Shown here: positions 44,622-53,146 of the stretch, piece by piece
How the letters are laid out: every line of letters begins with the position of its first letter
Position numbering within the stretch: the stretch's first letter is position 1
From: Streptomyces violaceusniger Tu 4113
GTDB lineage: Bacteria > Actinomycetota > Actinomycetes > Streptomycetales > Streptomycetaceae
Direction: 5' to 3'
DNA: 64,000 nt
NCBI RefSeq assembly: GCF_000147815.2
Contig: NC_015957.1
Coordinates: 1,488,001 to 1,552,000 of the forward strand
Notes under the pieces: generated by a model
Database searches by the model: none
What the model saw: only the letters and a program-made list of their open reading frames with translations
Told to the model about the DNA's origin: nothing
Program-made: the position numbers and the translations under genes

Positions 44622-47043
44622 GCCGATCACATCGCCAGGCGGACAGGACGAGCACTTCGGTAGCACCCACTCCGAGCTGTCGGGATCCTCACGTGACGTC
44701 GTCCAGGCGAGAAGTGTGCACGGAGGCATCCACTTCCACGCGCGGGGCACACCGGACGCGGGGGGTTCCTCCAGCCCCATCCCACGCCAGTTACCGGCCG
44801 ACGTGGGCGGATTCGTCAACCGAACCGATGAGCTCGGCCAGTTGAATGCCGTCCTCACCACCGAGGACGGCGATCCGCTCGTCGTTTCGGTATACGTGAT
44901 CGCCGGCACCGCCGGCGCCGGAAAGACATCGTTGGCACTGCGCTGGGCGCACCAGGTCCGGGAGCGTTTCCCGGATGGCCAGTTGTACGCCAATCTGCGC
45001 GGCTACGACCCCGGAGAGCCGGTCGCGGCACGCGAGGCCCTGCACCGCTTGCTGACCTCGCTCGGTGTCCAGCCCGAAGCCGTACCGCAGGATCTCGACG
45101 CGGCCGCCGCGTTGTACCGCTCGTTGCTGGCCGACCGCCGGGTACTGGTGGTCCTGGACAACGCGGCCACCGTCGGCCAGGTCAGGCCGTTGCTGCCGGG
45201 GAGCGCACACAGCCTGGTGCTGGTCACCAGCCGCAGCCGCCTGTCCGGCCTCGCCGTCCGCGACGGGGCCCGCCGGCTCACGCTCGGCGTGCTGCCGGAG
45301 CCGGAGGCGGTTGCCCTGCTGCGCGTCGTCACCGCGGGATACCGGCCGGTCGATGACGAACGGCAGCTCGCCGAACTGGCCCAGTTGTGCGCACGACTTC
45401 CGCTCGCCCTGCGGATAGCCGCGGAACGCGCCGCCAGTCACCCCCACCTACGGCTGGACGACCTGATTGCCGACCTACGCGACGAATCGGCCCTCTGGGA
45501 CGCCCTGAGCACTGGCGACGACGAGGAAGCCGAAGCGGTCCGCACCGTCTTCGCGTGGTCCTATCGCGCCCTGTCCGAGCAAGCCGCCCGCCTGTTCCGC
45601 CTGCTGGGCCTACACCCCGGACCCGAATTCGGGCTGCAGGCAGCGGCGGCCCTGGCAGGGTCGGCCAGCACCAGTCGGTCCCGGCAGTCGCTGGACTCTC
45701 TGGTCGGTGCACACCTCCTGGAACAGACCGCCCAGGACCGCTACCGGTTCCATGACCTGCTGCGTGCCTACGCCATCGACCAGGCCCAGCACGAAGAGCC
45801 GCCGGCCGAGCGGGAGCCAGCTCTGCGCCGCGTGCTGGAGTGGTACCTGCACACCGCCGATGCCGCGCAGAGCTGGATCAACCCCGCCGAGGATCGCGTG
45901 CCCCTCACCCCTGCCCCGGACGACGTCAGCCCGCTGACGTTCTCCGAGTACGACGCCGCCGTGGACTGGGCCGAGCGGGAGCACGACAACCTCATCCAAG
46001 CAGTGCGTACGGCGGCCGACGCCGGCCATGACCGACTGGCGTGGCAGTTGGCCACAGTGCTGTGGAACGCGCAGTTCCCCTCCGCCTCGGGCACAAGCTG
46101 GCCGGCCGTGGGCCGCATCGGGCTGGAGGCAGCCGAACGCCTGGGGGAACGCGCTGCACAAGGCGCACTCCACACCTACCTCGGCATGGCCTACACCCGC
46201 ATCAACCGCCAGGCCGAGAGCCTCGAATCCCACGAGAGCGCGCTGACGATCCGGCGCGACCTGGACGACCGCCTTGGCGAAGCACGCTCACTCAACCTGA
46301 TCGGGCTGAACCATCTCCGCGGCAGACGACTCGACTCCGCTGCCCGCTACTTCGAGCAGGCCATCTCCGCCTTCCAGGACCAGGACGCCGCCCACTGGGC
46401 CGCCACGGGGATGTCCAATCTCGCGACCACCCACTACCGCGCAGGGCGGCTTCCGGCGGCGGCGACCGTCATCGACCAGGTCCTGGCAGCGCACCGGGCC
46501 CTCGGCGATCAGCGCGGCGAGGGCAACATCCTCCGTGTGCTGAGCGACGTCCAACGCGAACGGGGCGACGTCGAGGCATCCCTGGTCTCGGCCCAGGCCG
46601 CCCTCGACATCGCTCTCAGCCTCCGTAACCTCCGCCTGGAGGGCTTCTGGCTGCTGACCCTGGGCGATGCTCAGCAGGCGAACGGCCAGTACGCCGAGGC
46701 CCTGACCTCCTACCAGCGGTCCGCCACACTGCACCGGCGCCTCGCCGACCGCAGCCGAGAGGCGCTGGCCTGGCAGGGCGTGGGCGAGGTCTACCGCCGC
46801 CTTGGACGTCAGGCGGAGGCGGCCGACTTCCACCGCCAGGCTGCCTCGACGCACCGCGATCTCGCCGATGCGTGGCACCAGGCCCTGGCCCTCGACGGCC
46901 TGGCCTCGGCCGTACTCGGCGAAAGCCCCGAAGAAGCCCACCGACACTGGAGACTGGCGCTGCGGCTTCTCGCCGACTTCGGAGATCCTCGCGCAGTGGT
47001 GGTCCGGGAGAGAATCCAAAGTCGGCTGACAGAAACAAGCTGA
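44572..47043 (+). CDS. STAND NTPase with TPR repeats (NB-ARC type)
   Basis: Up to 823 residues. A short head with RDVVQARSVHGGIHFHARG, seen in Streptomyces NB-ARC proteins, precedes the NTPase: P-loop GTAGAGKTSLALRWA (about 111), Walker B RVLVVLDNA (about 190), and LVTSRSRLSGL. A winged-helix stretch (about 330-400) and TPR repeats (about 520-820) follow. Leu74 is a TTA codon (44791). The GTG at 44572 or TTG at 44587 overlaps the DUF6879 gene; the true start is uncertain but must precede the RDVVQARS block. It resembles AfsR-like regulators without the DNA-binding domain. Confidence 0.88.
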   Translation: MRWRTLSRRRWAREGSRPITSPGGQDEHFGSTHSELSGSSRDVVQARSVHGGIHFHARGTPDAGGSSSPIPRQLPADVGGFVNRTDELGQLNAVLTTEDGDPLVVSVYVIAGTAGAGKTSLALRWAHQVRERFPDGQLYANLRGYDPGEPVAAREALHRLLTSLGVQPEAVPQDLDAAAALYRSLLADRRVLVVLDNAATVGQVRPLLPGSAHSLVLVTSRSRLSGLAVRDGARRLTLGVLPEPEAVALLRVVTAGYRPVDDERQLAELAQLCARLPLALRIAAERAASHPHLRLDDLIADLRDESALWDALSTGDDEEAEAVRTVFAWSYRALSEQAARLFRLLGLHPGPEFGLQAAAALAGSASTSRSRQSLDSLVGAHLLEQTAQDRYRFHDLLRAYAIDQAQHEEPPAEREPALRRVLEWYLHTADAAQSWINPAEDRVPLTPAPDDVSPLTFSEYDAAVDWAEREHDNLIQAVRTAADAGHDRLAWQLATVLWNAQFPSASGTSWPAVGRIGLEAAERLGERAAQGALHTYLGMAYTRINRQAESLESHESALTIRRDLDDRLGEARSLNLIGLNHLRGRRLDSAARYFEQAISAFQDQDAAHWAATGMSNLATTHYRAGRLPAAATVIDQVLAAHRALGDQRGEGNILRVLSDVQRERGDVEASLVSAQAALDIALSLRNLRLEGFWLLTLGDAQQANGQYAEALTSYQRSATLHRRLADRSREALAWQGVGEVYRRLGRQAEAADFHRQAASTHRDLADAWHQALALDGLASAVLGESPEEAHRHWRLALRLLADFGDPRAVVVRERIQSRLTETS

Positions 47044-47425
47044 AGTAGCGGCTGCGCCGTTCCGGACGGTGCCCGGCGGCGCTGATCAGCCGAAGACCCC
47101 ACAACGGTTTCCCTGCTGCACGGCGAGCTGCGGGTGCTGGCCGCGCTCCCGGCCGGGTACGGCTGGACGACGGCGTCGTGGCCGCTCCTATACGGCTCGA
47201 CGCATCCCACTTACTTGAGCCCGCCGCGTGAGCCGCTGCCGAGCGGTCCACGCCGTTGTGAGAGCACTATGCACATCAGCGGAGAGGCACGGGCCTTGGC
47301 TCCTCGGCCCCTTGCCCCTGACGCATACACGCCGTCGTGGCTGATTGGCGTCCTTTCCGGACTCCGGAACCCCATTCACCCTGGAGGTCGGGAGACGACA
47401 CGGTCTGCGCCGAGGGGGAGCTGCC
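47044..47425. other. gap before the Beta-family gene
   Basis: 382 bases with no convincing gene. Third-position bias is weak throughout, and a purine-rich GAGGGGGAG just before 47426 is the ribosome site of the next gene. Confidence 0.45.
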
Positions 47426-48478
47426 ATGTCCGAGCCACTGTATGTTTCCGTGCTGCCTACCCGGCCGCATGCCATGGCCGCTTACCGGGGGCTGCGGCCC
47501 GACATTCAGGCCAGGGTCGCCCCGCTGTGGACCTTGCCGCCCCGCACTGGCATGCTGCCGGACCTCCTGGCCGTGGAACTTCGCAAGGATGCGGGCCGCG
47601 TTTCCACCGCGCACCGTTACCAGTCGGCCTGGCTGGACGCGCCGTTCACCGACGAGAATGAGGCCGCTGTCCTGGCCGAAACCCTGCCGCCCGAGTGGTG
47701 GGCCCAGCGGAACCTGCATCCGGTGACCGGCCCTTGTCGGCCCGTCCCTCAGCAGTCCCTGGCTCTCGCGGCAGCCCAGCGGCGTGGCGGCGGTCTGGGT
47801 ATACGTGTGCGGGTCCCGGGTGAGTGGCACGACCGGGATATCCCATGTCTGTGCGCACTGCTCGACCGTGCTTGTCCCATCGGCCCAGTCGACCTGTTCC
47901 TCGATCTGGGCGCCGTACCGCCCTCCCGCAGGGGCGCCGCCAAAGAGGCTCTGCGTGCTCTCGACGTGCTGGTCCCGCTCGCCCCCTGGCGGACGGTATT
48001 CGTTGTGGCAGGCGGCTTCCCCGAGCCGCCCGAGGGCTTCCTGGAGAGCGCCTGGCATGAGGCCCCACGACCGGACTGGGACACGTGGCACGAGATCCAC
48101 CACAGCGGGCGCTCCTACCTCCCGCTGCTGCACTACGGCGACTACGGCATCCTCCCCGCCGGGTACGTCGCCCAGACCCCGCTCTCGGGCAACGGAGGAC
48201 CGAAGTGGGGCATCCTCCGCTACACCACCACCCGTTCTTATTTCCTGGCCAAGGTGCTGCAGCGCGGCGATGACCGCGATGCAGTCAACCGCGATGCCGC
48301 GCGGCGCCTCACCCGCCTCGCGGACTTCCGTGGCCCGTCGGTCGGAACAGGGGAGGGCTGGCTGCGCGACTGCGCTCAGGGATCCGTCGCCACCGGCAAC
48401 CATTCCGTATGGAACCGAGTGGGAAACATCCAGCACATGACGTTCGTCGTCAATTGTCTCGCTGGGCCACTTCGTTGA
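47426..48478 (+). CDS. Beta family protein (T4 beta-like, PF14350)
   Basis: 350 residues with the family's opening YVSVLPTRPHAMAAYRGLRPDIQARVAPLWTLPPR and the C-terminal blocks WDTWHEIHHSGRSYLPLLHYGDYGI and WGILRYTTTRSYFLAKVLQRG. The family is named after a phage protein; its members in bacteria have no known function but often sit in defence-related regions. ATG at 47426 follows GAGGGGGAG. It lies between the STAND gene and an ATP-binding pseudogene. Confidence 0.82.
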   Translation: MSEPLYVSVLPTRPHAMAAYRGLRPDIQARVAPLWTLPPRTGMLPDLLAVELRKDAGRVSTAHRYQSAWLDAPFTDENEAAVLAETLPPEWWAQRNLHPVTGPCRPVPQQSLALAAAQRRGGGLGIRVRVPGEWHDRDIPCLCALLDRACPIGPVDLFLDLGAVPPSRRGAAKEALRALDVLVPLAPWRTVFVVAGGFPEPPEGFLESAWHEAPRPDWDTWHEIHHSGRSYLPLLHYGDYGILPAGYVAQTPLSGNGGPKWGILRYTTTRSYFLAKVLQRGDDRDAVNRDAARRLTRLADFRGPSVGTGEGWLRDCAQGSVATGNHSVWNRVGNIQHMTFVVNCLAGPLR

Positions 48479-48500
48479 GACGGTGAGACGGCCGTGCGGT

Positions 48501-48780
48501 TCAGGACGGGAAGTCGGCGCTGAGCTGGATCTCGGTCCAGACGGTCTTGCCTACCGGGTGCCTGGGTTCGAAGCCGCACCGCGCTGCGAGGGACTCGACG
48601 ATGACCAGACCTTGCCCGTGCTCCTCCCAGGCGTCCGGCGGAGTGACGGGGGCCGGACTGGGAAGCCTGCCTTCTCCCTAGACGCGGCCACTATGCCAAT
48701 GGCAGCCCAGCCTATGCCGTGCCCGCCCTGGGCGGCGTTCGTCACGGCAAACGTGATTTGCGGTTCGCGAATGAGGCGTC
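48501..48780 (-). pseudogene. decayed ATP-binding (HATPase, anti-sigma-like) gene
   Basis: The minus strand reads QITFAVTNAAQGGHGIG, a TAG near 48680, then GEGRLPSPAPVTPPD and AWEEHGQGLVIVESLAARCG followed by FEPRHPVGKTVWTEIQLSADFPS and a stop at 48501. This is the N-box, G-box and C-terminal end of the common Streptomyces ATP-binding protein beside anti-sigma genes, but the frame changes and an internal stop kills it. Confidence 0.8.
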
Positions 48781-48800
48781 TCTACCGCGCTGGGAGCTGT

Positions 48801-49214
48801 TCAGGTCTTGATGACGGTGACGCGTCCCCCGCAAAGGGCAGTGAGGTCCTCAGGATCTGACGTGAGGATCGTGACGGCTCCGGGAGCGGCGAGGGCGGTC
48901 GCGCTGAGCATGGCGTCGATGGCGTACTTGTGGCCGTGCAAGCCGGCGTCGGCGAGGAGAGCGGCGGCGTGGCGGGCGAGGGGCTCGGTGACCGGCTCGA
49001 CGACAAGGCGGGACAGCGTCCACTCAAGTGCCGGGCGGTTGATTCGGGGATGGACAACTTCCACCAAGGTGGCCGCGGACGTGATCACCCGTAGGTCGTC
49101 GGCGCGAGCTAGAGCGAGCCACGCGGTGACGGTGCGGTCGCGTAGGACGGCCTTGGCCAGTCCCTCGCTGTCGAGGACCAGAGTGCCACCGGGAGCGGCG
49201 GGGGAGCGGGTCAC
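48801..49214 (-). CDS. PIN-domain toxin (VapC-like)
   Basis: 137 residues with the PIN-type acidic residues: LVLDSEGLAKAVL near the start, TLVEVVHPR, and the late GHKYAIDAMLSATALAAP; the end DPEDLTALCGGRVTVIKT is family-typical. It should be a ribonuclease toxin neutralised by the antitoxin next to it. GTG at 49214 overlaps the antitoxin stop by 4 bases. Degraded copies of its 3' end lie at 39333 and 43103. Confidence 0.88.
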   Translation of the reverse strand: MTRSPAAPGGTLVLDSEGLAKAVLRDRTVTAWLALARADDLRVITSAATLVEVVHPRINRPALEWTLSRLVVEPVTEPLARHAAALLADAGLHGHKYAIDAMLSATALAAPGAVTILTSDPEDLTALCGGRVTVIKT

Positions 49215-49474
49215 GCAGCGTCCGCCTCGCCGCTTGTCTGCTGCTGGCGGGCTCGGTGCAACTGGTCGCGCATGGACTGGATCTCTTCCTCGGTGATCGG
49301 TCCGTGTTCGGCCTCGGCGACTTGGATGAGTTCGTTGAGGTTGTCGCGCTCGATCTGGCGGGCAACGGCAGCGGCCACGTATGCGGATAGGCCGGAGGGG
49401 CCGCTGCGGGCACGGGCAGCTTCCGCGATGTCGCGCGGCATGGTGATCGAGTACTTGCTGGTGGCCTCACTCAT
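49211..49474 (-). CDS. ribbon-helix-helix-type antitoxin (VapB-like)
   Basis: 87 residues: KYSITMPRDIAEAARARSGPSG starts a ribbon-helix-helix DNA-binding fold, and the helical tail ELIQVAEAEHGPITEEEI would wrap the toxin. It is followed by the PIN toxin in a 4-base overlap, the normal antitoxin-toxin order. ATG at 49474 is preferred. A truncated copy lies at 30520. The intact pair stands next to a tRNA-Arg gene. Confidence 0.88.
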   Translation of the reverse strand: MSEATSKYSITMPRDIAEAARARSGPSGLSAYVAAAVARQIERDNLNELIQVAEAEHGPITEEEIQSMRDQLHRARQQQTSGEADAA

Positions 49475-49621
49475 GCCACTGATCCTACCAACTATGCCCC
49501 CTCTCTCTGGCGATCCAAGGATGCCGGGGAGAATGCTGCAACAAGGGGAGCGCCTGAGGGGGTTGCAGTTTCGGGGCGCTTGGACCCTGTTGGCGCCGGG
49601 GCGCAAGTCGGCTTGCGCACG

Positions 49622-49663
49622 AAAAAGGACCCCGCTCTCAGCGCTTCCGCTGTGACGGGGTCC
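49622..49663 (-). terminator. intrinsic terminator of the tRNA-Arg gene
   Basis: Minus-strand stem GGACCCCG ... CGGGGTCC with an inner AGCG-GAAG-CGCT hairpin and five T after it. It follows the tRNA 3' end by about 19 bases. Confidence 0.92.
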
Positions 49664-49681
49664 ATCGGGCACTCGCTTGAG

Positions 49682-49753
49682 TGCCCCCGGCAGGATTCGA
49701 ACCTGCGCACACGGCTCCGGAGGCCGTTGCTCTATCCCCTGAGCTACGGGGGC
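49682..49753 (-). tRNA. tRNA-Arg (anticodon CCG)
   Basis: The minus strand folds as a tRNA: acceptor GCCCCCG/CGGGGGC with discriminator A, D-arm AGCTCAGGGGATAGAGCA, anticodon stem ACGGC/GCCGT around loop CTCCGGA (anticodon CCG for CGG codons), and T-arm CAGGTTCGAATCCTG. CCA is not encoded. Its 3' end faces the accessory region. Confidence 0.96.
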
Positions 49754-49966
49754 CTGTCGCTGCTGTTTTGCGGCGACGGGTAGAACCTTACCAGCTCGAT
49801 CAGGGTGGTCATGAACGGTTATCGGGGGCTGGTCGGAGGGGGAGCGGAGAGGTGTATACCGCATGTGGGGGTGGGGGTGCAGGGGTCTCGGGGAAAGGTC
49901 CCTCGCACGGGGCGGAAGTGGGGAAAACCCGGACGCGGTCGTGGCTGCGCGCCTACTCTTCAGGGT

Positions 49967-50398
49967 GTGCCTGGCTTGTCCGGCCGGGTCCTTGTCGTCG
50001 ACGACAACAAGGTCATCCGGCAGCTGATCAGGGTCAACCTCGAGCTGGAGGGCTTCGAGGTCGTGACCGCGGCCGATGGTGTCGAGTGCCTGGAGATCGT
50101 TCACCAGGTGCGGCCCGATGTGATCACTCTCGATGTCGTGATGCCCAGACTCGATGGGCTGCATACGGCGTCGAGGTTGCGCGCTGATGCTCGTACGTGT
50201 CATGTGCCCGTCGCGATCATCAGTGCGTGTACGCAGTACGAGATGGACAGTGGGAAGGCGCTGGGTGTCGATGCCTTCCTCGCGAAACCGTTCGAGCCCG
50301 TCGATCTTGTCGAGCTCGTGCGGAGGCTGATGCGGCAGGGGGCGGCCGGTGCGGCGGCTCCTGGTGATGCCGAGCCGGTTGTGGGGCCCACCGGGTAG
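49967..50398 (+). CDS. single-domain response regulator
   Basis: 143 residues of one receiver domain: acidic pair DD (VLVVDDNKVIRQLIR), phosphoacceptor Asp in VRPDVITLDVVMPRLDG, Thr/Ser switch AIISACTQ, and Lys in FLAKPFEPVDLVELV. No output domain follows, so it must signal to a partner. GTG at 49967 starts just before LSGRVLVVDD; upstream frame is arginine-rich and unlike coding. In Streptomyces it is usually next to nrtL, as here. Confidence 0.92.
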   Translation: MPGLSGRVLVVDDNKVIRQLIRVNLELEGFEVVTAADGVECLEIVHQVRPDVITLDVVMPRLDGLHTASRLRADARTCHVPVAIISACTQYEMDSGKALGVDAFLAKPFEPVDLVELVRRLMRQGAAGAAAPGDAEPVVGPTG

Positions 50399-50572
50399 TG
50401 GTGGGCCCCAGGGCCGTTCCGTGCGGTCGGTCCGGGGGCTTGGTTTTGAGTTCGTTGGTGGGGGCTGGGGCTCCTTCTCGTTTCTCTTGCGGCTCGGGGT
50501 CCCGCCTTCCTGCGCGTCCGATGGGCGAAACCGGTTCGCTTCGGGACCCCCCTCCTCCCATACGCTGGTCCC

Positions 50573-51598
50573 GTGACTCCCGCCCAGCTCTCCCGCACTG
50601 TGCTGCACACCGTGCGTCGTGCCGTTGAGGACGACGAGCTGTGCGTTGCCGTGCCGGAGCGGGTGAAGGTGCGGATTCCTCCTCGGCCCGGGTGTGGGGA
50701 TTACGCCACCAATGTCGCCCTGCTGCTGGCCAGCGGCAGTGGTGATGGTGGTGATGGTGATGCGCTGGGCATCGCCGAGGTGCTGCGGCGGCGGCTTGTT
50801 CTCGACCCCGGGATCGCCCGCGTCGATATCGCCGGCCCCGGGTTCCTCAACATCACCCTCGAGGGCACCTCCCATGCTCAGCTCGTGCGGGCCGTGCTGT
50901 CCCAGGGGCTTCGCTACGGGCATGGGGATGCGCTCGCCGGGGTGTCGGTTCCGCTCGGGGCCAGTGATGAGGTGCGGGCCGCGCTCGTCGCTCATGTGGT
51001 GCGGGGGCTTGTCGGCGTCACCGGGGGAGTCGTTGTTCCTGGTGACGGGCCCGTCGTGCGGGCCGTTCCGGTCTCCGGGCGTGATCTGCTCACCCGTCTC
51101 GGGCCCGACGCCGCCCGTTGGGCGCTGCTTCGGCCCGCCGGGCATGATCTGCCCGATCTCGACCCCGCCCACCTGCTCTCCCAACGCGAGGACAACGCTC
51201 TCTTCCGGGTTCAGTACGCCCACGCCCGCACCCGGGCCCTGATGCGGAACGCCAGCCAGTTCGGCATCGTCCCCGAGCCCCAGTCCGATTCCGGTTCTGA
51301 TTCCGAGCCCGGCATGTACGGCCACCCCGCCGAGGCCGCCCTTCTCGCGCTCCTCGCCGATCACCCCCGCACCATCGAGGCCGCCGCCCGGCACCGTGCG
51401 CCCGATCGGCTCGCGCGGCAGCTCGTCGCCGTCGCCGATGGCTTCTTCCGGTTCCATGACGCCTGCCCGGCCCTCCCCGCAGGCGAGTGCAAACCCTCGG
51501 CCGTCCACCGTTCCCGGCTGGCCCTTGCCGACGCCGCCGGGGCGGTGCTCGCCGGCGGCCTGCACCTGCTCGGCATCAGTGCACCCGAACATCTGTAA
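50573..51598 (+). CDS. nrtL: ArgRS-like anticodon-binding protein NrtL
   Basis: 341 residues. The N-terminus resembles the first domain of arginyl-tRNA synthetase (PPRPGCGDYATNVALLLA) and the C-terminus has a DALR-type anticodon-binding helix bundle (RVQYAHARTRALMRNA, ... LARQLVAVADGFFRFHDACPAL), but the catalytic HIGH and KMSKS motifs are absent. It is therefore a tRNA-binding paralogue and not a synthetase. GTG at 50573 is the start. Its stop lies in the first of two 15-base repeats before lysA. Confidence 0.9.
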   Translation: MTPAQLSRTVLHTVRRAVEDDELCVAVPERVKVRIPPRPGCGDYATNVALLLASGSGDGGDGDALGIAEVLRRRLVLDPGIARVDIAGPGFLNITLEGTSHAQLVRAVLSQGLRYGHGDALAGVSVPLGASDEVRAALVAHVVRGLVGVTGGVVVPGDGPVVRAVPVSGRDLLTRLGPDAARWALLRPAGHDLPDLDPAHLLSQREDNALFRVQYAHARTRALMRNASQFGIVPEPQSDSGSDSEPGMYGHPAEAALLALLADHPRTIEAAARHRAPDRLARQLVAVADGFFRFHDACPALPAGECKPSAVHRSRLALADAAGAVLAGGLHLLGISAPEHL

Positions 51599-51624
51599 GA
51601 CCTTGAACTTCTGTAAGACCTTGA
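51592..51624 (+). repeat. 18-base tandem duplication between nrtL and lysA
   Basis: TCTGTAAGACCTTGA occurs at 51592 and 51610, 18 bases apart. The first copy contains the nrtL stop codon, and GAGACAGCA is also doubled just before lysA. Confidence 0.9.
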
Positions 51625-51643
51625 GAGAGACAGCAGAGACAGC

Positions 51644-53035
51644 ATGAGCCGTTCCGCCCACCCTGCCGGGCCCCGCCACGCCGATGTCCTTCCCGAGGGG
51701 CACTACGCCGCGCCGCCCGCCGATCTCAATCAGCTCGACCCCCGCGTGTGGTCCCGTACGGTCGGCCGGAACGCCGACGGCGTCGCCACCGTCGGCGGGA
51801 TCGACGTCAAGACGCTCGCGGAGGAGTTCGGGACCCCCGGCTACTTCCTCGACGAGGACGACTTCCGGGCTCGCTGCCGGTCCTGGCGGGAGGCGTTCGG
51901 GGAGGACGCCGACGTGTTCTACGCCGGGAAGGCGTTCCTCTCCCGCGCCGTCGTGCGCTGGCTGACCGAGGAGGGGCTCAACCTCGACGTGTGCTCCGCC
52001 GGGGAGCTGGTCACCGCGCTCGCCGCCGGGATGCCCGCCGAGCGGATCGCGCTGCACGGGAACAACAAGTCCACCGGCGAGATCGAGCGGGCCGTCGAGG
52101 CGGGTGTCGGGCGGATCGTGCTCGACTCGTTCCAGGAGATCGCGCGGGTCGCGCACATCGCCCAGCGGCTCGGCAAGCGCCAGCGGGTGCAGATCCGGAT
52201 CACCGTGGGTGTGGAGGCGCATACCCACGAGTTCATCGCGACCGCCCACGAGGACCAGAAGTTCGGCATTCCGCTCGCGGGCGGGCTGGCCGCCGAGGCC
52301 GTACGGCGGGCGCTCAAGCTGGACGGGCTGGAGCTCATCGGGATCCATTCGCACATCGGCTCGCAGATCTTCGACACCTCGGGCTTCGAGGTGGCCGCCC
52401 ACCGCGTCGTCGGGCTGCTGGGGGAGATCCGGGACGAGCACGGCGTCGAGCTGCCCGAGATCGACCTCGGCGGCGGCCTCGGCATCGCGTACACCTCGGG
52501 GGACGATCCCCGCGAGCCGCACGAGATCGCCAAGGCGCTGCGCGACATCGTCCACCGGGAGTGCGACGCGGCCGGGCTCGCGGTGCCGCGGCTGTCGGTC
52601 GAGCCGGGGCGGGCGATCGTCGGGCCGACCGCGTTCACGCTGTACGAGGTGGGCACGGTCAAGGAGCTGCCGGGGCTGCGGACGTACGTCAGTGTCGACG
52701 GCGGGATGTCCGACAACATCCGTACCGCGCTCTACGACGCGGAGTACTCCGTGGCGCTGGTCTCCCGCTCCTCCACCGCCGAGCCGATGCTCTCCCGCGT
52801 GGTCGGCAAGCACTGCGAGTCCGGCGACATCGTCGTACGGGACGCCTTCCTGCCGGCCGATCTGGCGCCCGGCGACCTGATCGCCGTCCCCGCCACCGGC
52901 GCGTACTGCCGCTCGATGGCGAGCAACTACAACCACGCGCTCCGTCCGCCCGTCGTCGCCGTACGGGACGGTCAGGCGCGCGAGATCGTCCGGCGCGAGA
53001 CGGAGGAAGATCTCCTGCGGCTCGATGTCGGCTAG
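51644..53035 (+). CDS. lysA: diaminopimelate decarboxylase
   Basis: 463 residues, a PLP-dependent fold-III decarboxylase converting meso-diaminopimelate to lysine. The PLP lysine is in [13 protein letters not shown], with [18 protein letters not shown] and a C-terminal Gly-rich/Cys region ([11 protein letters not shown]) as expected. It is followed by hom, thrC and thrB, giving an aspartate-family amino acid block. ATG at 51644 follows GAGAGAG. Confidence 0.97.
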   Translation: MSRSAHPAGPRHADVLPEGHYAAPPADLNQLDPRVWSRTVGRNADGVATVGGIDVKTLAEEFGTPGYFLDEDDFRARCRSWREAFGEDADVFYAGKAFLSRAVVRWLTEEGLNLDVCSAGELVTALAAGMPAERIALHGNNKSTGEIERAVEAGVGRIVLDSFQEIARVAHIAQRLGKRQRVQIRITVGVEAHTHEFIATAHEDQKFGIPLAGGLAAEAVRRALKLDGLELIGIHSHIGSQIFDTSGFEVAAHRVVGLLGEIRDEHGVELPEIDLGGGLGIAYTSGDDPREPHEIAKALRDIVHRECDAAGLAVPRLSVEPGRAIVGPTAFTLYEVGTVKELPGLRTYVSVDGGMSDNIRTALYDAEYSVALVSRSSTAEPMLSRVVGKHCESGDIVVRDAFLPADLAPGDLIAVPATGAYCRSMASNYNHALRPPVVAVRDGQAREIVRRETEEDLLRLDVG

Positions 53036-53146
53036 CGAGAAATGGATCTCGGATACTGGACCTGGGACAGGAAATCCCGTCCAGTGCATGAGACTGGTGC
53101 ACTAACGCGCTGATGCAGTAACGCGATGGATGAGAAACGAGGTCGG

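Noticed and set aside
49667..49686. GGGCACTC/GAGTGCCC hairpin beside the tRNA
   Set aside because: It overlaps the tRNA 3' end and discriminator, so it is processing context; the T-tailed hairpin at 49622-49663 is the better terminator.
51592..51624. Riboswitch or attenuator before lysA
   Set aside because: Only a short duplicated 15-mer overlapping the previous stop codon is seen, without a lysine-riboswitch fold or leader peptide.
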